Origin: Physella acuta
Taxonomy: Eukaryota; Mollusca; Gastropoda; Physidae
DNA length: 64,000 bases
Assembly: GCF_028476545.1 (NCBI RefSeq)
Contig: NW_026732713.1
Location: 17,501-81,500, forward strand
Direction: 5' to 3'
The translations under genes and the position numbers were made by a program. Below, piece by piece: positions 51,201 through 61,551 of the stretch. The notes below the pieces were generated by a model. That model ran no database searches, was not told the DNA's origin, and saw only the letters and a program-made list of their open reading frames with translations. Positions within the stretch are counted from its first letter, which is position 1. The number at the start of each line of letters is the position of its first letter.

Positions 51201-54200
51201 TTATCTTTATTCAGCCATGACAGCAACGATGCGGGCCATTGACCTGACCACCCAAATCATCGCCCCTATCGTCACCGGCCAGGTGATGGACTGGTCAGTT
51301 GAGAACGGTGCCATCTTCCTGTCGGCCTGGAACCTGGTCTCGTGTGTGGTCGAGTACTTCCTCCTCTGGAAGGTCTACAACACGGTGCCGGCTTTGAGGA
51401 AGAGGAAAGACTTCAAGAGATCGGAACGTGAGTGGTTTGGACTGACTTAATCATTGCTCGCTGTTTGTACCCTATCTGTTTCGATAGGCTACTTTATAAT
51501 GTTACATTATAGGCGGATGCCAAATACATATAAAGTTTGATAATTCTAGCCGTAGATACATTGAGTTCAGCGTAGTCGGGTCGGTCAAGCTCATGGTTGC
51601 TAAACCGTAAAGTCCCGAATTCGAACCCTCGAGCAGATGAGGCTCGACAGCTGGCGACAGTAACTCTTTTAGGAGAGACAACTCCAAAATCAAACAACTG
51701 TTTGCGTAGTTTGTTCTTGGTGGAACAGTAGCCATGGAAGTAAATCCAAAAGGAAAAGCAGGCTGAAACGGTCTAAATGGTGCAGAACAAGTTGAACATT
51801 AATTTTTAATTGATTAGAGCTAATCCCACCCAGCATTGCAATTAAGAACGAAAGAGATGTAAGATCGTAAGATTAAATTTTATTCGTTGTTTACAATTTT
51901 AAAAAAAATATAGTTGGGATTAGTTATTTAAAAGTGTTTGTGAAAATCTAAGGTTGAATGCTGAACGAAATAGTTTTTATTCGAGATTTTATTACGAAAA
52001 TTGTTTTCAATATATATTTCGGTCATTTGCTTTACAAATTGTAAAACAAATTCAAATTAATTCAAATTAGAATACTTAAATAATTTCAAGAATTGGCAAG
52101 CTTTGATTCTAATCCTTCAATGGTTATAGAAATATACAACTGTATTGTTGGGGGCTCGGTCACGTCATTAATTAAATACGATAATGAATTTAATGTTAAA
52201 AACTTTAACTCTTTTCCCCACAGTTGTTGTAGAGCCGCCTACTGTAGAAGAAAAGAAAAGGTACACTTTAATAAACAAACATTTCCTTTTGAATGCTTAT
52301 TACATACATGTATACATTTTGAACCACAAACAAAATTCCTGCGATCAAGCTAGACAACAGAGGTCGCATCTTAGTCTTCAATTTGTTTTAATTAGGCTTG
52401 ACCAAACTAATTGTTTAAAACGTCCACTGTTTTTTTTAATTGGCTTGACCAGCCTCGCTCATTAACCCGTTCATTGTTTATTTAATTAGGCTTGACCAGG
52501 TCAGCTTGTTAACCCGTCCATTGTTTATTTAATCAGACTTGACCAGACTAGCTCATTAACCCGTCCTTCGTTTATTTAATTAGGCTTGACCAGGTCAGCT
52601 TGTTAACCCGTCCATTGTTTATTTAATTAGGCTTGACCAGGTCAGCTTGTTAACCCGTCCATTGTTTATTTAATTAGGCTTGACCAGGTCAGCTTGTTAA
52701 CCCGTCCATTGTTTATTTAATCAGACTTGACCAGACTAGCTCATTAACCCGTCCTTCGTTTATTTAATTAGGCTTGACCAGGTCAGCTTGTTAACCCGTC
52801 CATTGTTTATTTAATTAGGCTTGACCAGACTCACGAAGTGGCCGAGACAAATGTAGATGAAAGCTCTCCCATGATCCCCAATGGTGCTGGTCAAACGTCC
52901 AAGACAAAGAAGACAAAGATGATGTGTACACAGAGGTAGATGCTCTTTGATGGTCAATTAAGTGTAAACAGCTTTTTTTTATAAAGTTCCCATTTCTAAT
53001 CTGATGGTCCATGGGACAAGTGAAGTAGAGTTTCCGTGAAGTCGGCGTATAAAAGGGATAGTGTGGTCAGCACCAAATCCAGCCGTTTTTACTTTCTTAA
53101 ACGCGAGCTAGATACCCAACACAGCTGGGTGGACTCAGGGGAACTCTGCTAACTTGAACCCGTATTCGAACTCTAGATTAGGATAGCAGTATAGTGCTCT
53201 ACCACTTGTTTGGACATATTTTTTGCAGCTCTTAAGACAGTAAAAGAGTATAAAGTTTTCTTGTTGTCATGTGCGTATTTTATTGTTGTTACTGAAAGGA
53301 TCAGAACACAAAGAAATTTTATATCATGTTTGGCTTGCTTTAAATTACAGCTGCCGTTTGTGTATTTTATTAATGTCACTAGGGTATGGTAACACAAAAA
53401 ATCTTTAATCATGTTTGGCTTTGAATTCCAGCTGTCGTCTGCTGTCTGGGGTCACCATCATTATCGAGGGCTGGAAAACGTTTGCCGGATATGACGTCAT
53501 GCTGAGTGGTCTGGCTCTGGCGTTTTTATACATGACGGTGCTGGGGTTCGATAACATCACAGTGGGTAAGGTGACAGTTAGACGGTGTTGGGGTTCGATA
53601 ACATCACAGTGGGTAAGGTGACAGTTAGACGGTGTTGGGGTTTGATAACATCAGAGTGGGTAAGATGACAGTTAGACGGTGTTGGGGTTCGATAACATCA
53701 CAGTGGGTAAGGTGACAGACGGTGTTGGGGTTCAATAACATCACAGTGGGTAAGTGACAGACGGTGTTGGGGTTCGATAACATCACAGTGGGTAAGGTGA
53801 CAGTTAGACGGTGTTGGGGTTCGATAACATCACAGTGGGTAAGGTGACAGACGGTGTTGGGGTTCAATAACATCACAGTGGGTAAGGTGACAGACGGTGT
53901 TGGGGTTCGATAACATCACAGTCGGTAAGGTGACAGTTAGATGGTGTTGGGGTTCGATAACATCACAGTGGGTAAGGTGACAGACGGTGTTGGGGTTCGA
54001 TAATATCAGAGTGGGTAAGGTGACAGTTAGACGGTGTTGGGGTTCGATAACATCACAGTGGGTAAGGTGACAGACGGTGTTGGGGTTCGATAACATCACA
54101 GTGGGTAAGGTGACAGTTAGACGGTGTTGGGGTTCGATAACATCACAGTGGGTAAGGTGACAGACGGTGTTGGGGTTCGATAACATCACAGTGGGTAAGG

Positions 54201-57200
54201 TGACAGACGGTGTTGGGGTTCGATAACATCACAGTGGGTAAGGTGACAGACGGTGTTGGGGTTCGATAACATCACAGTGGGTAAGGTGACAGACGGTGTT
54301 GGGGTTCGATAACATCACAGTGGGTAAGGTTTAGATAGACGGTGTTGGGGTTTGATAACATCACAGTGGGTAAGGTGACAGTTAAACGGTGTTGGGGTTC
54401 GATAACATCACAGTGGGTAAGGTGACAGACGGTGTTGGGGTTCGATAACATCACAGTGGGTAAGGTGACAGTTAGACGGTGGTGGGGTTCGATAACATCA
54501 CAGTGGGTAAGGTTTAGTTAGACGGTGTTGGGGTTCGATAACATCACAGTGGGTAAGGTGACAGACGGTGTTGGGGTTCGATAACATCACAGTGGGTAAG
54601 GTGACAGTTAGACGGTGTTGGAGTTCGATAACATCACAGTGGGTAAGGTGACAGTTAGACGGTGTTGGGGTTTGATAACATCACAGTGGGTAAGGTGACA
54701 GACGGTGTTGGGGTTCGATAACATCACAGTGGGTAAGGTGACAGACGGTGTTGGGGTTCGATAACATCACAGTGGGTAAGGTGACAGACGGTGTTGGGGT
54801 TCGATAACATCACAGTGGGTAAGGTGACAGACGGTGTTGGGGTTCGTTAACATCACAGTGGGTAAGGTGACAGTTAGACGGTGTTGGGGTTCAATAACAT
54901 CACAGTGGGTAAGGTGACAGTTAGACGGTGTTGGGGTTCGATAACATCACAGTGGGTAAGGTGACAGACGGTGTTGGGGTTCAATAACATCACAGTGGGT
55001 AAGGTGACAGACGGTGTTGGGGTTCGATAACATCACAGTGGGTAAGGTGACAGTTAGACGGTGTTGGGGTTCGATAACATCACAGTGGGTAAGGTGACAG
55101 ACGGTGTTAGGGTTCGATAACATCACAGTGGGTAAGGTGACAGTTAGACGGTGTTGGGGTTCGATAACATCACAGTGGGTAAGGTGACAGTTAGACGGTG
55201 TTGGGGTTCAATAACATCACAGTGGGTAAGGTGACAGACGGTGTTAGGGTTCGATAACATCACAGTGGGTAAGGTGACAGTTAGACGGTGTTGGGGTTCA
55301 ATAACATCACAGTGGGTAAGGTGACAGTTAGACGGTGTTGGGGTTCGATAACATCACAGTGGGTAAGGTGACAGTTAGATGGTGTTGGGGTTCGATAACA
55401 TCACAGTGGGTAAGGTGACAGTTAGACGGTGTTGGGGTTCAATAACATCACAGTGGGTAAGGTGACAGTTAGATGGTGTTGGGGTTCGATAACATCACAG
55501 TGGGTAAGGTGACAGACGGTGTTGGGGTTCGATAACATCACAGTGGGTAAGGTGACAGTTAGATGGTGTTGGGGTTCGATAACATCACAGTGGGTAAGGT
55601 GACAGACGGTGTTGGGGTTCGATAACATCACAGTGGGTAAGGTGACAGTTAGACGGTGTTGGGGTTCGATAACACCACAGTGGGTAAGGTGACAGACGGT
55701 GTTGGGGTTCGATAACACCACAGTGGGTAAGGTGACAGACGGTGTTGGGGTTCGATAACATCACAGTGGGTAAGGTGACAGACGGTGTTGGGGTTCGATA
55801 ACATCACAGTGGGTAAGGTGACAGTTAGACGGTGTTGGGGTTCGATAACATCACAGTGGGTAAGGTGACAGACGGTGTTGGGGTTCGATAACATCACAGT
55901 GGGTAAGGTGACAGTTAGACGGTGTTGGGGTTTGATAACATCACAGTGGGTGAGGTGACAGTTAGACGGTGTTGGGGTTCGATAACATCACAGTGGGTAA
56001 AGTGACAGACGGTGTTGGGGTTCGATAACATCACAGTGGGTAAGGTGACAGTTAGATGGTGTTGGGGTTCGATAACATCACAGTGGGTAAGGTGACAGTT
56101 AGACGGTGTTGGGGTTCGATAACATCACAGTGGGTAAGGTGACAGTTAGACGGTGTTGGGGTTCGATAACACCACAGTGGGTAAGGTGACAGACGGTGTT
56201 GGGGTTCAATAACATCACAGTGGGTAAGGTGACAGACGGTGTTGGGGTTTGATAACATCACAGTGGGTAAGGTGACAGTTAGACGGTGTTGGGGTTCGAT
56301 AACATCACAGTGGGTAAGGTTTAGTTAGACGGTGTTGGGGTTCGATAACATCACAGTGGGTAAGGTGACAGACGGTGTTGGGGTTCGATAACATCACAGT
56401 GGGTAAGGTGACAGACGGTGTTGGGGTTCGATAACATCACAGTGGGTAAGGTGACAGCTAGACGTGTTGGGATTCGATAACATCATAGTGGGTAAGGTGA
56501 CAGCTAGACGGTGTTGGGGTTCGATAACATCACAGTGGGTAAGGTGACAGACGGTGTTGGGGTTCGATAACATCATAGTGGGTAAGGTGACAGCTAGACG
56601 TGTTGGGGTTCGATAACATCACAGTGGGTAAGGTGACAGGTAGACGGTGTTGGGGTTCGATAACATCACAGTGGGTAAGGTGACAGACGGTGTTGGGGTT
56701 CGATAACATCATAGTGGGTAAGGTGACAGTTAGACGGTGTTGGGGTTCCATAACACCACAGTGGGTAAGGTGACAGACGGTGTTGGGGTTCGATAACATC
56801 ACAGTGGGTAAGGTGACAGACGGTGTTGGGGTTTGATAACATCACAGTGGGTAAGGTGACAGACGGTGTTGGGGTTTGATAACATCACAGTGGGTAAGGT
56901 GACAGTTAGATGGTGTTGGGGTTCGATAACATCACAGTGGGTAAGGTGACAGTTAGACGGTGTTGGGGTTCGATAACATCACAGTGGATAAGGTGACAGT
57001 TAGACGGTGTTGGGGTTCGATAACATTACAGTGGGTAAGGTTTAGTTAGACGGTGTTGGGGTTCGATAACATCACAGTGGGTAAGGTGACAGACGGTGTT
57101 GGGGTTCGATAACATCACAGTGGGTAAGGTGACAGTTAGACGGTGTTGGGGTTTGATAACATCACAGTGGGTAAGGTGACAGTTAGATGGTGTTGGGGTT

Positions 57201-60200
57201 CGATAACATCACAGTGGGTAAGGTGACAGACGGTGTTGGGGTTTGATAACATCACAGTGGGTAAGGTGACAGTTAGATGGTGTTGGGGTTCGATAACATC
57301 ACAGTGGGTAAGGTGACAGTTAGACGGTGTTGGGGTTCGATAACATCACAGTGGGTAAGGTGACAGTTAGACGGTGTAGGGGTTCGATAACATCACAGTG
57401 GGTAAGGTGACAGTTAGACGGTGTTGGATTCGATAACATCACAGTGGGTAAGGTGACAGACGGTGTTGGGGTTCGATAACATCACAGTGGGTAAGGTGAC
57501 AGACGGTGTTGGGGTTCGATAACATCACAGTGGGTAAGGTGACAGTTAGACGGTGTTGGGGTTCGATAACATCACAGTGGGTAAGGTGACAGACGGTATT
57601 GGGGTTCGATAACATCACAGTGGGTAAGGTGACAGTTAGATGGTGTTGGGGTTCGATAACATCACAGTGGGTAAGGTGACAGACGGTGTTGGGGTTCGAT
57701 AACATCACAGTGGGTAAGGTGACAGTTAGACGGTGTTGGGGTTCGATAACATCACAGTGGGTAAGGTGACAGTTAGATGGTGTTGGGGTTCGATAACATC
57801 ACAGTGGGTAAGGTGACAGTTAGATGGTGTTGGGGTTCGATAACATCACAGTGGGTAAGGTGACAGTTAGATGGTGTTGGGGTTCGATAACATCACAGTG
57901 GGTAAGGTGACAGACGGTGTTGGGGTTCGATAACATCACAGTGGGTAAGGTGACAGTTAGACGGTGTAGGGGTTCGATAACATCACAGTGGGTAAGGTGA
58001 CAGTTAGATGGTGTTGGGGTTCGATAACATCACAGTGGGTAAGGTGACAGACGGTGTTGGGGTTCGATAACATCACAGTGGGTAAGGTGACGGTTAGATG
58101 GTGTTGGGGTTCGATAACATCACAGTGGGTAAGGTGACAGACGGTGTTGGGGTTCGATAACATCACAGTGGGTAAGGTGACAGTTAGACGGTGTTGGGGT
58201 TCGATAACATCACAGTGGGTAAGGTGACAGTTAGATGGTGTTGGGGTTCGATAACATCACAGTGGGTAAGGTGACAGTTAGATGGTGTTGGGGTTCGATA
58301 ACATCACAGTGGGTAAGGTGACAGTTAGATGGTGTTGGGGTTCGATAACATCACAGTGGGTAAGGTGACAGACGGTGTTGGGGTTCGATAACATCACAGT
58401 GGGTAAGGTGACAGTTAGACGGTGTTGGGGTTCGATAACATCACAGTGGGTAAGGTGACAGTTAGACGGTGTAGGGGTTCGATAACATCACAGTGGGTAA
58501 GGTGACAGTTAGATGGTGTTGGGGTTCGATAACATCACAGTGGGTAAGGTGACAGTTAGATGGTGTTGGGGTTCGATAACATCACAGTGGGTAAGGTGAC
58601 AGTTAGATGGTGTTGGGGTTCGATAACATCACAGTGGGTAAGGTGACAGTTAGACGGTGTTGGGGTTCGATAACATCACAGTGGGTAAGGTGACAGTTAG
58701 ACGGTGTTGGGGTTTGATAACATCACAGTGGGTAAGGTGACAGACGGTGTTGGGGTTCGATAACATCACAGTGGGTAAGGTGACAGACGGTGTTGGGGTT
58801 CGATAACATCACAGTGGGTAAGGTGACAGACGGTGTTGGGGTTCCATTACATCACAGTGGGTAAGGTGACAGACGGTGATGGGTCAAAATAGCCTGGGAC
58901 AAAATATCTCCAGACAAAATATTTCAGACAAAATAGCCCAGGACATAATAACACAGGATAAAATTGCCCAGGAAAAAATAGCCCAGGATAAAATACTGCT
59001 AAGCATAAGTATTTCATGACAATATATTTGAGGATAATAATAGCAACCCATCTAGGAGAGACAACTAAAAAATCTTACAACTGCTACCTCGTGCATTGTT
59101 CTTGATTAGACAAAGGCTATGGTAGCAAATCCAAACAAGAAAAGCAGGCTAAAATCGGAGTCAACGGGCTATTTTTGCGCAGAGCAGGTTGACACGAAAT
59201 CAGAGTTTCTTCCAGACATCTCTTCGCCCCCCCCCACCCCGAAAAAAAATATTCAAGTCCCCCCCCCTCCCCCCCGGAGAAAAAATTCTGAAAGAAACAC
59301 TGCACGAAATACTTAAAAGTGTTGGAGGAAATCCCATCCAACATCACAAACTTAGAAGAAGAAACGTCAAGACCGTTACATTAAATTAAATGTTTAAATC
59401 TGTAGCTTGGATAAAACAGAGCTTTTACAATGACCTCCTCTTTCTCCAGGTTACGCCAAGATCCAAGGATTAAGCGAGGCTATCGTCGGTATCTGTATGG
59501 GAGGGGCGGGTCTTATAGGGATCCTTGGGACCTTCGCCTACCCCGCCATGCGCCGCTGGGTGGGCCTGCCCAGGACTGGCATGATAGCCTTGACCCTGCA
59601 GTGTGCCTGTCTGTCCATGTGTGTCGTGTCCGTCTGGTTGCCCGGAAGTCCGTTTGATTTGATGGACCCGGACAAATTGGAGAAAACCAACTGTACTAAT
59701 ATGAGTAAGTTTTTGTAGGCGTTTTGTAGAAAACTAAACGTGTGGAGAGTGATAGAATAGGCCCAATGGAGACGCTAATTTTACAGAAATGGTACTCTCA
59801 TTTATTAAATATTCAGATTATTTTATACATTCTAAGATAAAGAAAGTTGGGAGTAGTGAGCAGTTACAAAAAAGTGTTAAAAAGCGCAGAGGGATATGAG
59901 AGGCACCCATTCTTTATCTATTAAGATGGTGAAAAAAAAAACGTTTGTGAAATTTAGAGAAAGATAAAGTGTATGTTAGATAATTGAAAAAGTCTTAAGA
60001 TAAAATTGGAAAGAAAACTAAAATTTGGTTCCATTTGTGAGTTTTTTTTATCTACCATTCAAGTTATACAAGTAAGTAAAGTTAGTTCAGTTTCCTTTCA
60101 GGCCAAACGACCCATAGCGCAGATGAAGAAGAGTTAATATGTTTTTTTTATCTCGGCTGTGCGCAGCCGCCTTTGTTTGCCCTAACGTGAGTTAGGTACC

Positions 60201-61517
60201 CATTAGAGTTGGGTGAACTCAGGTACATTGTACTAACATGGAACCTGAATTCGAACTTGAGACTTTCGGGTTAGCAGCCAAGCATTATCTCCTGATATCG
60301 CACCATTATATTCCAAACAAATGGTGCTGCGTTATTGAGAGTGTGTGAAAATATTCGCTAGACAACACGATGACGTCATTAATTTTGTGGTTCCAGCTGA
60401 CGTCATCCCCCTAGAAAACAGCAGCTACCCCGTGTTCACCGTCCTGCCACCCCTGCTGACCAACTTCACCTGCCCGGAAGTAGACACGCCCATCGTCTCC
60501 GTCAGTGTACTCATGGCTGGAATAATTGCTGCCAGATTCGGTGAGATTTTAGTCGAGAAATTTGTCTGATAATTAATTAAATTAGTTTTTTAAACTATTT
60601 TTTAAACATTTATTGGTGTAGCAAAACTGTATGAAATATAGAGCTACTTGATAAAAGATGCATCATTTTGTATACAAGAAACAAATAGTTTTTTTTTAAA
60701 AGTACAAAACAATATAGGAGATAACCCATGGATAAAAATACAGCAAATTATAATTTAAGTTATCTCCCGTTGTAGCTGAAATCTGACAATTGTGTTTACA
60801 CCAGCATAATTCTTTTGTGTATATTAAGAATTATTCTTATAGAACAAAATGGATAATTTGAATTGGCTTTTAAAATAGTTATGTAATATTATCAGAAATG
60901 ACAAATGAAATGGTAATTTTAATCGGTTACGATTAGGAAAATGGAAAAAAATACGAACTAGGTCTGACCTAACCTTGAGCACTAAAATTTCTGGGTTTTT
61001 TCAAACCGTTAGGCAGCCATTAAATACTTTGACTTTAGGTTTATTGAGTAAAAGTACCATAACTTTGATTGTATTTTATACCCAGCAATTTTATCATAAA
61101 ACTTGTTTGAAACAGTACCAAAAAAAAATAAAAAAAAAAAATCTTCAGAGAAGGGAAGTAAGCCTGTACAAATTCTGAAAGTTAAAAATTATAATGAGTT
61201 ACCTCTCTTGAGTTTCTATGCTTAGTTCATTTTCTGTTCAAATTAAGATAAGAATCTCAAGAATCTTTATTATACAAATTTTTATCTCTTATCTGGCGTG
61301 TTACATGTTTGTTGTAAAATTATGTAATTTAGAGTGTATCTTTGACATGGTAAGTTATACAGAGTTGATTTTTATTTTCATTTTTGTTTTATTTAGTAAA
61401 ACTTTAACTATTTAGGATTGCGAGACAATTAAGTAAACTGACCTACAACAGACTTTATTCTTGAGGCGTGTCTCTTCGTTTCTTGCAATTACTACATTGA
61501 AAGAGTATTCCATTCAA

Positions 61518-61551
<34 letters not shown>

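Noticed and set aside
52829-52935. Exon 7 starting at CAG ten bases downstream
   Set aside because: From exon 6 it gives a different frame that loses continuity with exon 8; the ATTAG acceptor keeps all phases.
53625-58166. Many - strand frames with LPTVMLSNPNT repeats
   Set aside because: Antisense reading of the exon 8 donor array.
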